This document shows, one piece after another, positions 53,526 through 62,504 of a stretch of 64,000 bases of DNA. The notes beneath the pieces are model-generated. The model saw only the letters and a list, made by a program, of their open reading frames with translations. It was not told the DNA's origin and made no database searches. The stretch spans positions 1 through 64,000 of the forward strand of contig CBDDAJ010000016.1 in NCBI GenBank assembly GCA_965224845.1. Reading direction: 5' to 3'. The position numbers were made by a program, and so were the translations under genes. The DNA is from Wocania_A sp965224845. GTDB lineage: Bacteria > Bacteroidota > Bacteroidia > Flavobacteriales > Flavobacteriaceae. How positions within the stretch are numbered: position 1 is the first letter of the stretch; each line of letters opens with the position of its first letter.

Positions 53526-56500
53526 TTAATTTTTATTTGATGTTTTGTAAAATGGGGTTAGTTTGAATGTAAACGTATATGTTTTATCTAACAATCTATA
53601 TTTTTTAAGTGGCAATGCCCCCCAACTGTCATTACTCCCTAGTCCCATTTGTTTATAATCGATAAACAAGCTGGTTAAATCGCGTTGCTTTAATTCGCCT
53701 GCATGCCTTTGATCTCTTTGTTTACCATCATCCAGATCGTCTATGGTATAATGCAATGCTGTTGTTGCAAATAAAACATCTGATTCTATTTTTATTCCTA
53801 CCCCTTTTTCTGATGCCAACTTATACCAGCGTATATCGGTTTTATTTCCAGTTTCCTGAGGGCGTATGTACGGGTAATATTGCTTTGTTACAGTTTGGTT
53901 ATATATCCCTACAGGCGTACTTGCTTTTCTATCAATATAATTTTCATGCGGACCACGACCATAATAACTAATGTTTTCAAATGCTTTTGGCAGCACCATT
54001 TTCATACCGAAACGAGGTAACATTGGTGTTTTTTCTTTTTTATCTATATTTAAAACCTGATTTACAAGTATAGCTCCATCGCTGCTAATTTCGTAGTTTA
54101 AAACTAAATTACTAAATACTTTTCCCAGCTTATAGGTCGCTTTAGCCATTACTTTAGCCTCTATAATTTTATAGGTCCAATCTATTAATTCTAAACCTTC
54201 AGAATAGGTTTTCCAATCGCTTAATTTATTTTGAGATCCTGCACCATAATCATTATCGTTTGGTGCCCTCCAAAAATTAGGTTGTAATGTATACCCCGCT
54301 TTTAATATCAAATTATTTTTAAACTGAAAATGATTAATAAAACCCGATGCTTTATCAAACGCAACTTCCATCTGTTTCGATTTAAACAGAACTTTAGTCT
54401 CTGTTTGAGTAACTTCAATATTATTAATACTACTACCAATACTAACACTTTTGTTCCACCCTTCTCTTATAGTTAATTGCTCTTCGGCTATTTTAAAGCC
54501 TTTTGGTAAAAAGGGTTCATCTTGTTTTAAATGATAGCTAATATTTACGAAAGCTTCTTTATAAGTACCTGGTAAATTAAATGGTAATTTATAGTTTTTA
54601 CTTTGAGAGGGTTTAACCTCTAGAGCTTTAATAGTTCCTGCATCTGTGATTTTTCCATCAATAACTAGCTCCCATTTTAATTTTACATGACTTAAATCTT
54701 TAAAAAAGAACTCGTTATGAATGTTTATAGTTTTTGCTTCTTTATTATTCCAAGTCGTATGTATATCTTGATATACTTTTCTAACTTCAAAGGCATGTGG
54801 GTTTGGTTTGCGCTCAGGATTAAAGACTCCATTATTTAAAAAGTTGTTATCACTCGGTACATCTTTGGGTCCAAAATCACCGCCATAAGCAAAAATAGTA
54901 GTACCATCCTTTTTCTTTTTATAAATAGATTGATCTATCATATCCCAAATAAAACCACCCTGGAAATTGTCGTATTCTCGAATAATATCCCAATAGTCCT
55001 TTAAATTGCCCATAGAATTTCCCATGGCATGTGCATATTCGCATTGAATAAAGGGTCTTTTAGGACTGGGGTTGGCTTTTATATATTCAACCATTCCTTT
55101 TGGAGAGCTATACATAGGACTGATAATATCTGAATTCCAATCAAAAGCAAGGGTTTTACCTTCCCAACCTCCAACAGTTGCTCTTTCATATTGAATAGGG
55201 CGAGAGGGGTCGCGCTCTTTAATCCATAAATAACCGCGTTTAAAATTATAACCATTTCCAGCTTCATTTCCCATGCTCCAAATAATGATTGATGGATGGT
55301 TTTTATCGCGTTCTACCATACGTTGCATACGTTGCAAATGTGCCAATTCCCAATTGGGATTATTTCCTAAAGTTTTTGTTAGATTATAGCCCATACCATG
55401 CGATTCTATATTGGCTTCGTCTACAACATAAATGCCGTATGTGTCACATAAATCATAAAAGTATGGATCGTTAGGATAATGCGAAGTACGTACAGCATTA
55501 ATATTAAATGCTTTAAGCACTTTAATATCTTGTTCCATGCGCGCTCTAGAAATTGTTTGCCCACTAGTAGGGTCTGTTTCGTGCCTATTCACTCCTTTTA
55601 TATACACAGCTTGCCCATTTATAAGCAATTGTCCGCCTTTGATTTCTACAGAGCGAAACCCAACGTTTTGATTAATAATCTCGATTACTCTTCCTTTTTT
55701 GTCTTTTAATAAGAAGCTAACAGTATACAGGTTAGGCGTTTCGGCAGACCATTTTTTGGGTTGTTTTACTGAAAAGGAAATTAAAGGGGCCTTGATTAAA
55801 TCTAAAACTTTATATGTTTTGCTTTTAATTACTGACGCATTATTTTTTAATTGAACCTCTAAAACATGCTTATCTGTTTTTGAAACATCAGAAAAAGAAG
55901 TAGTTATATTAAGTGTTCCATTAATATAATTACGGTCTAAAAATGGAGTAATTTCAAAATCTTTTAAATGGGTTTTATTACGAGCATACAAATATGTATC
56001 TCTGGTTATACCACTCATTCTCCAAAAATCCTGGCATTCTAAATATGCGCCATCACTCCATCGCATCACCCTTAATACAATAGTGTTTTTTCCAATTTTC
56101 AAATACGAATTAAGATTAAATTCTTGAGGTAACTTGCCATCTTCTCCATAACCAACATAGTTGCCATTAACCCAAACCTTCAAATTTGATTTTGCTGCTC
56201 CTACATGAAGAAAAATGTCTTTATCTTTCCATGACTCATCTATGGTAATCTCTCTTCTGTAAACCCCTGTTGGGTTATACTTTGTGGGAACTTCTGGAGG
56301 ATTTATTTCAATTAAATTATCAAACTCATATGGTTGATTAACATAAATAGGAATACCATAGCCATTCACTTCCCAATTCGCCGGAATTTTAAAATCGTCC
56401 CAATTGGTATCATTAAAATCTATTTTGTAAAACCCTTCCGGTTGTTTTGAAGGCGCTTCTACCCAATTAAACTTCCAGGTTCCATTTAAATTAATGTAAT

Positions 56501-56684
56501 TAGAAGATGCCTTCCAATTATTATTTAATGCAAGCTTTTCATTTTCAAAAACAAAATAGGATGCATGCATAGGTACTCTATACGCTTCATTAACTTTTTC
56601 ATCGAGATAAAAAGGCTTCTTTTCTTGAGAATTAGCATTAGTTATAATACTAAACAAAATAATTAGTACAAATATTTTTTTCAT
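53526..56684 (-). CDS. GH2 beta-galactosidase, LacZ-type
   Basis: A 1052-aa secreted enzyme (signal ending NANSQ) with the full five-domain LacZ layout. The sugar-binding domain contains WEVNGYGIPIYVNQPYEF, and the barrel starts near 350 (IKGVNRHETDPTSG). The acid/base is Glu474 in WSMGNEAGNG and the nucleophile Glu549 in QCEYAHAMGNSMGN. GFIWDMIDQS follows. The C-terminal Bgal small-chain domain begins around 770 (FKSKQMEVAFDKASGFINHF) with PNFWRAPNDNDYGAG. The motifs favour beta-galactosidase over beta-mannosidase or beta-glucuronidase. It probably removes beta-galactose from glycan antennae before GH20 action. Signal peptide presence places it in the periplasm or outside. The gap to the GH92 gene upstream is 32 bases. 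Confidence 0.93.
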   Translation of the reverse strand: MKKIFVLIILFSIITNANSQEKKPFYLDEKVNEAYRVPMHASYFVFENEKLALNNNWKASSNYINLNGTWKFNWVEAPSKQPEGFYKIDFNDTNWDDFKIPANWEVNGYGIPIYVNQPYEFDNLIEINPPEVPTKYNPTGVYRREITIDESWKDKDIFLHVGAAKSNLKVWVNGNYVGYGEDGKLPQEFNLNSYLKIGKNTIVLRVMRWSDGAYLECQDFWRMSGITRDTYLYARNKTHLKDFEITPFLDRNYINGTLNITTSFSDVSKTDKHVLEVQLKNNASVIKSKTYKVLDLIKAPLISFSVKQPKKWSAETPNLYTVSFLLKDKKGRVIEIINQNVGFRSVEIKGGQLLINGQAVYIKGVNRHETDPTSGQTISRARMEQDIKVLKAFNINAVRTSHYPNDPYFYDLCDTYGIYVVDEANIESHGMGYNLTKTLGNNPNWELAHLQRMQRMVERDKNHPSIIIWSMGNEAGNGYNFKRGYLWIKERDPSRPIQYERATVGGWEGKTLAFDWNSDIISPMYSSPKGMVEYIKANPSPKRPFIQCEYAHAMGNSMGNLKDYWDIIREYDNFQGGFIWDMIDQSIYKKKKDGTTIFAYGGDFGPKDVPSDNNFLNNGVFNPERKPNPHAFEVRKVYQDIHTTWNNKEAKTINIHNEFFFKDLSHVKLKWELVIDGKITDAGTIKALEVKPSQSKNYKLPFNLPGTYKEAFVNISYHLKQDEPFLPKGFKIAEEQLTIREGWNKSVSIGSSINNIEVTQTETKVLFKSKQMEVAFDKASGFINHFQFKNNLILKAGYTLQPNFWRAPNDNDYGAGSQNKLSDWKTYSEGLELIDWTYKIIEAKVMAKATYKLGKVFSNLVLNYEISSDGAILVNQVLNIDKKEKTPMLPRFGMKMVLPKAFENISYYGRGPHENYIDRKASTPVGIYNQTVTKQYYPYIRPQETGNKTDIRWYKLASEKGVGIKIESDVLFATTALHYTIDDLDDGKQRDQRHAGELKQRDLTSLFIDYKQMGLGSNDSWGALPLKKYRLLDKTYTFTFKLTPFYKTSNKN

Positions 56685-56716
56685 TTAGATCCCTTGATTA
56701 TTTTAAGTGTGATAAT

Positions 56717-58915
56717 TTATTTTTTAATAGCATTTCCCATAGTAAAAATTATAATCCCTCCATCCATAATTTCTTTATGTGAAATATAATTTCTGTTGAT
56801 CTTCTCTCCATTTAAAGTGATGGATTGAATGTATTTATTTTCTTTTGAATTATTAACGGTCATCATTTTAAATTGCTTGCCATTTTCTAAATTAACGGTA
56901 GCTTCATCAAATAATGGAGAGCCAAAACGGTACAAGCCCTCTGCCGGGTTTACCGGGTAAAATCCTAAACTGCTAAATATATACCAGGACGACATTTGTC
57001 CGCAATCTTCATTACCACAATGTCCGTTAGGTTTGTTTTTGTATTGTGTATCTAGAATTTCTCGAACAACTTCCTGTGTTTTCCATGGCTTATCAATGTA
57101 ATTGTATAAATAGCCAACATGATGACTAGGCTCGTTACCATGTGCATATTGTCCTATCATTCCTGTACTGAAAATTGGTAATTTATCAGTTGGTAAAGGT
57201 TTATAGCTAAACATAGAGTCTAACTTTTGATTAAATCGCTCTTTTCCTCCTACGGCTTCAATAAGTCCGTTAACATCATGCTGAACAGACCAAAAGTATT
57301 GCCATGCATTACTCTCACAAAAATAAGGTGTATAAGCTTTGGGAATAAATGCTTTTATAAAAGTGCCATCTTCAAACTTGGGGCGCATAAAACTGCTTTT
57401 AGCATCATATACATTTTTCCAGTTCTCAGATCGTTTTAAAAAATATTCGTAATCATCGGTTTTATTTAAAGCTTTTGCAAATTGGGCAACACACCAATCG
57501 CCATAAGCATACTCTAAAGTTTTTGAAACCGACCAATTTTCATGTTGTTCGTCTACCGGAATAAACCCAAGTGTTTTATAAACATCAATTTGTCTGTTAT
57601 CATCCATAGCACTTGCTTTACAAGCTTCGTAGGCTAACTGTTTATCAAAAGCAATACCCTTAAAATAAGCATCGACAATAACAGGAATGGCATGATAACC
57701 AATCATCATATTCGTTTCGTTTCCTTGCATAGACCAAACAGGAAGCAATCCCGTTTCCTGGTAATGTGCTAATAAGGATTGTATCATATCACTTACCCGT
57801 TCTGGTTGCAAAATGGTATATAATGGGTGAGCAGCTCTATAGGTATCCCATAACGAAAAAGTATCGTATCTATCATAACCTTCTGCTTTCATTACGGTAC
57901 CATTGGCTCCTTTATAATTACCGTTATGATCACTTAAAAGTGTTGGTGCCAGCATACTCTGGTAAAGCATGGTATAAAAAATATGCTTTTGAGTCTCATC
58001 CTTAGTTTTTATTTCTACTTTTTGTAACTGAAACTCCCAAATACTATCGGCTTGCTTCTTATAAACTTCAAAATTAAAATGTGGAGCTTCCTTACTTAAT
58101 GATAGTTTTGCTCCTTCATTATTTGCTGTTGAAAGCCCTGTTTTTAAAACAATCTCTTCATTTTCAATGGTGTTATAATTTAAAACAATTTTAGTGTTTT
58201 TTGCTTTAGCTGAATTTTCTATCAAGGTATCATTTTGAAATAATTGATAAGAATCAAACGGCTTAGATAACTCTATTTGGAAGTATACCCGTTGGTCTTT
58301 TGCCCAACCCGTAGATTTCCTATAACCTTCAATAGTAGTATCATTTAAAACCTTAATATATGTATCTGTTGGCGCGTCCCAATTTAGTGCATACCCCAAA
58401 TCAATATGAATTTGAGACAAACTATCCTTTGGAAATGTATATTTATGAATTCCTGTTCTTTGGGTTGCCGTTACTTCAGCCTTAATGCCATAATCGAGTA
58501 AATCTACTGCGTAATATCCTGGTGAGGCAACTTCTTTATCATGAGAAAAAGCAGAAAAAGGTTTAAAATTGTTTGCTTTAATGCGTTTATTAAACCTGCT
58601 ATTTGTTGGCATGACTAAAATATCATATAAATCGCCTGCTCCGGTTCCTGTTAAATGCATGTGTGAAAATCCAGAAATTATAGAATCCTTGTAGTAATAA
58701 CCGGCTATTCTATCCCAACCTGGGATTCCAATATCTGGGCTTAATTGTACCATTCCAAAAGGTAGTGTTGCACCTGGGTAAGTATTTCCCGGACCATCTG
58801 TACCTATAAATGGATTTACAAAATGGGTAAGACCAGATACCGTGTCTTTCTTTTTCTGTGTACAGCTAAAAAACTGTAAGATACAAAGCGTTAAAATAAA
58901 CCCTTTTTTAAGCAT
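56717..58915 (-). CDS. GH92 alpha-mannosidase lipoprotein (copy 3, canonical motifs)
   Basis: A 732-aa lipoprotein (signal ending QFFSC). GH92 motifs are canonical: THFVNPFIGTDGPGNTYPGATLPFG, GFSHMHLTGTGAGDLYDILV, FSLWDTYRAAHPLY, TGLLPVWSMQGNETNMMIG, AHGNEPSHHVGYLYNY and CGNEDCGQMSSWYIFSSLGFYPVNP. This copy most resembles the well-studied alpha-1,2/alpha-1,3 exo-mannosidases of gut Bacteroides that trim high-mannose N-glycans; exact linkage is not certain. Family members use Ca and invert configuration. The gene is 6 bases from the GH10-like gene upstream and precedes GH2, within the group beginning with the symporter and GH130. Confidence 0.93.
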   Translation of the reverse strand: MLKKGFILTLCILQFFSCTQKKKDTVSGLTHFVNPFIGTDGPGNTYPGATLPFGMVQLSPDIGIPGWDRIAGYYYKDSIISGFSHMHLTGTGAGDLYDILVMPTNSRFNKRIKANNFKPFSAFSHDKEVASPGYYAVDLLDYGIKAEVTATQRTGIHKYTFPKDSLSQIHIDLGYALNWDAPTDTYIKVLNDTTIEGYRKSTGWAKDQRVYFQIELSKPFDSYQLFQNDTLIENSAKAKNTKIVLNYNTIENEEIVLKTGLSTANNEGAKLSLSKEAPHFNFEVYKKQADSIWEFQLQKVEIKTKDETQKHIFYTMLYQSMLAPTLLSDHNGNYKGANGTVMKAEGYDRYDTFSLWDTYRAAHPLYTILQPERVSDMIQSLLAHYQETGLLPVWSMQGNETNMMIGYHAIPVIVDAYFKGIAFDKQLAYEACKASAMDDNRQIDVYKTLGFIPVDEQHENWSVSKTLEYAYGDWCVAQFAKALNKTDDYEYFLKRSENWKNVYDAKSSFMRPKFEDGTFIKAFIPKAYTPYFCESNAWQYFWSVQHDVNGLIEAVGGKERFNQKLDSMFSYKPLPTDKLPIFSTGMIGQYAHGNEPSHHVGYLYNYIDKPWKTQEVVREILDTQYKNKPNGHCGNEDCGQMSSWYIFSSLGFYPVNPAEGLYRFGSPLFDEATVNLENGKQFKMMTVNNSKENKYIQSITLNGEKINRNYISHKEIMDGGIIIFTMGNAIKK

Positions 58916-58921
58916 AATAGT

Positions 58922-60064
58922 CTATTGAATTGAAGCTTTAACCTCTTTGATTGTTTTTAAATATGCATCTGATAATTGAGGTCCATCAAAAAATGTAACG
59001 CCTTTAGCGCCGTTGTTTTTAGCTTGTAAAATGGCTTCTTTTAAGCTTTCCCCTGATTTAAACGGTGGTAAGTACACTCCCGTATTTAATGCGATATTTT
59101 CAGATTCTATATCGGTAACACCTTGTCTGGTAGCATACCCAATCCAGTCTATCTCTTCGTTATAAAAACTGTGATAAATCATAGGATAAACCTCATCTAT
59201 ATTCCATTTATCCCAGCGCTGGCGTACCATATGATCTGCCATTTCCGGATATGGAAAAACCGCTGCCGTTAGCTTTTTATTATTGCTATGTACAATCTTA
59301 TAAGCATCATCAACTAAAGCTTTAATAGCATTAAGCCTAAAATTTTTCCATTCCATATCAATAGCTGTATTTTTGCTTTCCTTTGGATTTTTGTGATGGA
59401 TTTTCTCGAATTCACTTATGCAAACATCGCAGTAGCAAAAATCGTATTCGGGCAATTCTACATCCTGAACCAGATTATATTTTGGCAATAATCCTATTGG
59501 TAAAAAAATATCCGGAAAACGAATATAATCTAAGTGTACACTTTCAATTCCATCAACTTTTGCCAAACCTTCAACCAGTCCTAAAATATGATTACGCGAC
59601 TCTTTTCTTGTAGGACACAACCACTGGTAATAGCCTACATATGGGCGAGTATCGAAGCATGATTTACCATCCCGACTTACTTGATACCATTCCGGGTGTT
59701 TTAAGGCTTCTTGGTCTCCAGGCCTGTTTACTGCCATAATCCACGCGTGTACTTTTAAGCCTTCAGCTTTTGCAATAGGCACAAGTCGTTCTAATTCTAT
59801 TGGGTCTGTCCCTGTATTGATTAATAATTCATCAATCCCACCTGCTTTATATCGCTTAAATTCTTTGGCATAATCTTCATTAGATTTTTTCTTGTTAGAT
59901 GTAATCCAGGTTCCAAATTCAAATGAAGATTTTGTTGTGTTAGCAGCAACTTCTTTATCATTATCATTCGCATTTGCTGTAGCGTTATGCGTCTTTTGAG
60001 TTTGGTTACAAGCTATAATATTAAATAGCATTGCAAAAAGTAAAAAAATACGTGTTGTTTTCAT
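58922..60064 (-). CDS. GH10-like (GHL10/DUF187-type) lipoprotein
   Basis: A 380-aa lipoprotein (signal ending FNIIAC) with a TIM-barrel resembling the GHL10 group: GTWITSNKKKSNED, GIDELLINTG, GLKVHAWIMAVNRPGD, PEWYQVSRDG, GIESVHLDYIRFPD and VYPMIYHSFYN. A compact Cys cluster (FCYCDVCISEFE, near 205) may hold a metal or disulfide. Acidic residues in HLDYIRFPD are the likely catalytic site. No activity is known for this subgroup. Its position between GH18 (70-base gap) and GH92 (6 bases) points to a role in the N-glycan part of the locus, perhaps on a core linkage not covered by the other enzymes (inference). Confidence 0.76.
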   Translation of the reverse strand: MKTTRIFLLFAMLFNIIACNQTQKTHNATANANDNDKEVAANTTKSSFEFGTWITSNKKKSNEDYAKEFKRYKAGGIDELLINTGTDPIELERLVPIAKAEGLKVHAWIMAVNRPGDQEALKHPEWYQVSRDGKSCFDTRPYVGYYQWLCPTRKESRNHILGLVEGLAKVDGIESVHLDYIRFPDIFLPIGLLPKYNLVQDVELPEYDFCYCDVCISEFEKIHHKNPKESKNTAIDMEWKNFRLNAIKALVDDAYKIVHSNNKKLTAAVFPYPEMADHMVRQRWDKWNIDEVYPMIYHSFYNEEIDWIGYATRQGVTDIESENIALNTGVYLPPFKSGESLKEAILQAKNNGAKGVTFFDGPQLSDAYLKTIKEVKASIQ

Positions 60065-60134
60065 GTGCTTAGTATGTATAGTTCTTTAATGATGCTTCTA
60101 TCAGCTCATTTTAAATTTTAATTGGGAGTTGTAA

Positions 60135-61301
60135 TCATTTCATGTTTTCAAAAAGGGTATTTAACAATTCCTGATCTTTATCTAAACTATATTCCCAAAA
60201 CATAGCGCCCCCCAAACCATTTTGTTTTATATATTCGGTTTTTAATTGAATTTCTTTTGGTGTTTCCCACGAAATAAAAATACTGTCCTGAGCATTCCAT
60301 AAGTATGACGCTTTTGCTGAATCATCATATCCTCTTTTATAATTTTCAGATTTTATTTTTTCTACTATGTTCCAATACGGTACAATAACACCTGTAGACA
60401 TAGCCGTTTGATATAAACCGTTGTTGCCTAAAGTAACTTTTTCCCATTGTCTTCCATAAAAAGGAATTCCCATAACCAATTTATGGACTGGAACACCTGC
60501 TTTTATATGTCTTTCTATAGCTTCTTGTCCACTATTACCTGTAAACCGTTCTTTATCTGAGGGCCATAAATTAGCGTGATGTCCCGTTTGAAAATGCCAT
60601 CCATGGTAGTAGTCATAGCACATTACATTAATAAAATCTAAATATTCATGAGCTTTTCCTAAATTGGTGTGATTAATATAGGCCTGGTCTGCTCCTGTAG
60701 CTATAGTTAGTAAATAATGTGTGTTATTTATTGCTCCTGCTTTTTCTAAATGTTTTCTAATTTCGGCTAAAAGCAAGCTAAAGTTTTCTTTATCCGATGG
60801 TCTAAAAGCATTATCTTCTGCACGCTGCCCCGGATACTCCCAATCTAAATCTATACCGTCAAAACCATGTTTTTTCATAAGTTCTACACTGCTAATGGCG
60901 AATTGTTTTCTGGTATCGGGATAAGCCGCTACATGAGAAAACTTATCAGACCAAACCCATCCCCCAATAGAATACAACACTTTTAAATCAGGATTCGCTT
61001 TTTTTAGCACCATTATTTTTGAAATTTTGACGGAATCTATATCCAATTCAAATTTCGGCTTTCCATCAACAATATTTGCAAAGGCATAATTGATGTGGGT
61101 CAACTTTGTTGCATCAACCTTTGCCGGGTCAAAATCCTCGTAACCTGCCACATAGCCTATTATTTTTAAGTCTTTAACAGGCTGAACTTTATTTTGAACC
61201 ATGTCCTGTTCTTGTTTTTTATCCTTTTTTGAACAACTAAAAACAAACAATACAAGGCCTATTATTACAATTGATTTTATTGATGTGTAACTGATTTTCA
61301 T
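60135..61301 (-). CDS. GH18 endo-glycosidase/chitinase-like lipoprotein
   Basis: A GH18 protein of 388 aa starting at the ATG at 61301, which gives a lipoprotein signal ending VFSC. The frame extends upstream without a sensible signal peptide. The barrel shows YSIGGWVWS and the catalytic FDGIDLDWEYPG, with Glu155 as acid and the DxxDxDxE series complete, then VMCYDYYHGW, LVMGIPFYGRQW and the closing GGAMFWEYSLD. Both chitinases and endo-beta-N-acetylglucosaminidases have this pattern. The flanking GH130, GH92 and GH20 genes favour cleavage of the chitobiose core of N-glycans, but the chitinase-like YDYYHGW and GGAMFWEY segments keep chitin oligomers possible. Confidence 0.87.
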   Translation of the reverse strand: MKISYTSIKSIVIIGLVLFVFSCSKKDKKQEQDMVQNKVQPVKDLKIIGYVAGYEDFDPAKVDATKLTHINYAFANIVDGKPKFELDIDSVKISKIMVLKKANPDLKVLYSIGGWVWSDKFSHVAAYPDTRKQFAISSVELMKKHGFDGIDLDWEYPGQRAEDNAFRPSDKENFSLLLAEIRKHLEKAGAINNTHYLLTIATGADQAYINHTNLGKAHEYLDFINVMCYDYYHGWHFQTGHHANLWPSDKERFTGNSGQEAIERHIKAGVPVHKLVMGIPFYGRQWEKVTLGNNGLYQTAMSTGVIVPYWNIVEKIKSENYKRGYDDSAKASYLWNAQDSIFISWETPKEIQLKTEYIKQNGLGGAMFWEYSLDKDQELLNTLFENMK

Positions 61302-61337
61302 GTGTCTTATATTTTGATAAACTTCCATCGTTTTTGT

Positions 61338-61402
61338 GTTCTCGATACATTTCTTTTTACTGTTGAAACACATTTCGATAAACTCAATACATCACTCGAA
61401 CT
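61338..61402. repeat. REP-like intergenic element between CBM9-like and GH18 genes
   Basis: The segment begins GTTCTCGATAC and ends CACTCGAACT, with ATTTCGATAAACTCAATAC between. Its GTTC…GAAC ends are roughly inverted. I recall similar TATCGAGAAC/GTTCGAGTG intergenic elements scattered in flavobacterial genomes. Only this one copy was noticed in the window, so repeat status rests on memory, not on a second copy here. Confidence 0.35.
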
Positions 61403-61419
61403 AACATCCAGTTTAATAG

Positions 61420-62466
61420 TTATTTAATAAAAAACGCACTATCATCTTTTACCGATAGTGTTTTGTTGGTAAACGGGCTTTTAACAGAAATTGTCCAACC
61501 CGAACTATGATTTTCAATAGTTGGATTTAATACGTTTTCATCAACTATAGGTTTTGAAGACATTAAATCGTTTATTGAAGTTGCCCAACGTTTATTAGCT
61601 TTATAAAATGCTTTATTAGCGCGTAATAATTCGTATAATTTCCATTTAATTTTTTCATCCTGAGGAATGGTGAAAGTAACATCACTCCCTACTTCTTTTG
61701 ACGAAAAATACACATAACCCCAGTTTTCGGGTAAGTGCATGTTTATAACTCCTGTTGGCGACCACACCCAATTGTATTCGGGTAAAAATTTACCGTTTGC
61801 TCCTTTTTTACGTGAATATACTCCGTTTATTAAATCGAAATCCCAATTAACACGCGAAAAATTAACGCGATAAAATTGGTCTCTCGGTACATTATCTTGT
61901 CTGTATGCGGTTCTTAAATCTTTAAACGGAATAGCAATTTCAAGTGTCCAGCCTTTATCGGTATCATTCGGATTATTTAATGTCCCATTAACACTTACTG
62001 CCGATTTTAGCCCTGTGTAATTCCAATCGAATAACACCACATTACCGCGTTCTCTGTAAGGTTTATTTATAAACAAATCCCAAACGGTATTTAGGGCATT
62101 AATTTCTAATTCGTAATAATTATGTGTATCGCCATCGGGGTCTATAAATACTTCGAAATCGTTATTATAAAAAATAACTGCGTCGTGTTCTTTAATATCG
62201 CCCCAAACATGCGGTTCTTTAATGTCTGCTAAAATATAATAGTAATTTTCATCCCAAAGCATTTTTACCTGAGTTTGATATTTGGGTATTTTGTCCCCTT
62301 CAATATCTATAAAATTATTAGTCCATTTAGCATTTCCCCAAACTGCTTCATCTGCTTTTCCATCTATAGTAATGGTTTCAGATATTTTATAAGCTACATA
62401 GGTTTGCGGGGTAATTTCTTTTTTAGTTTGTGCACAACTTAGTATTGAAACACAACCAAAAACCAC
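61420..62466 (-). CDS. CBM9-like lipoprotein, apparently frameshifted in the signal peptide
   Basis: The body (about 348 aa) carries a CBM9-like sugar-binding fold: ISETITIDGKADEAVWGNAKW near the start, VKMLWDENYYYILADIKEPHVW, DAVIFYNNDFEVFIDPDGD and WTLEIAIPFKDL. The C-terminal 100 residues are unassigned. The open frame can start only at a GTG at 62466, one codon after an in-frame stop, giving a signal (VFGCVSILSC) without a basic n-region. In the +1 frame an ATG at 62494 reads MYSKFKYLSRGF. Dropping one T from the five-T run would join it smoothly to GCVSILSCAQ, a perfect lipoprotein signal. That ATG lies 10 bases after the GH130 stop. The gene is either recently frameshifted, starts at GTG, or the base is an error. 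Confidence 0.75.
   Translation of the reverse strand: MVFGCVSILSCAQTKKEITPQTYVAYKISETITIDGKADEAVWGNAKWTNNFIDIEGDKIPKYQTQVKMLWDENYYYILADIKEPHVWGDIKEHDAVIFYNNDFEVFIDPDGDTHNYYELEINALNTVWDLFINKPYRERGNVVLFDWNYTGLKSAVSVNGTLNNPNDTDKGWTLEIAIPFKDLRTAYRQDNVPRDQFYRVNFSRVNWDFDLINGVYSRKKGANGKFLPEYNWVWSPTGVINMHLPENWGYVYFSSKEVGSDVTFTIPQDEKIKWKLYELLRANKAFYKANKRWATSINDLMSSKPIVDENVLNPTIENHSSGWTISVKSPFTNKTLSVKDDSAFFIK
62458..62462 (-). other. Homopolymer at putative frameshift in the CBM9-like gene
   Basis: A run of five A on the plus strand (five T in the coding strand). One base fewer here would fuse the 62494 ATG frame to the main frame of the downstream gene. Confidence 0.6.
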
Positions 62467-62504
62467 GACTTAAGTATTTAAATTTTGAATACATTTGTTT
62501 TTAA

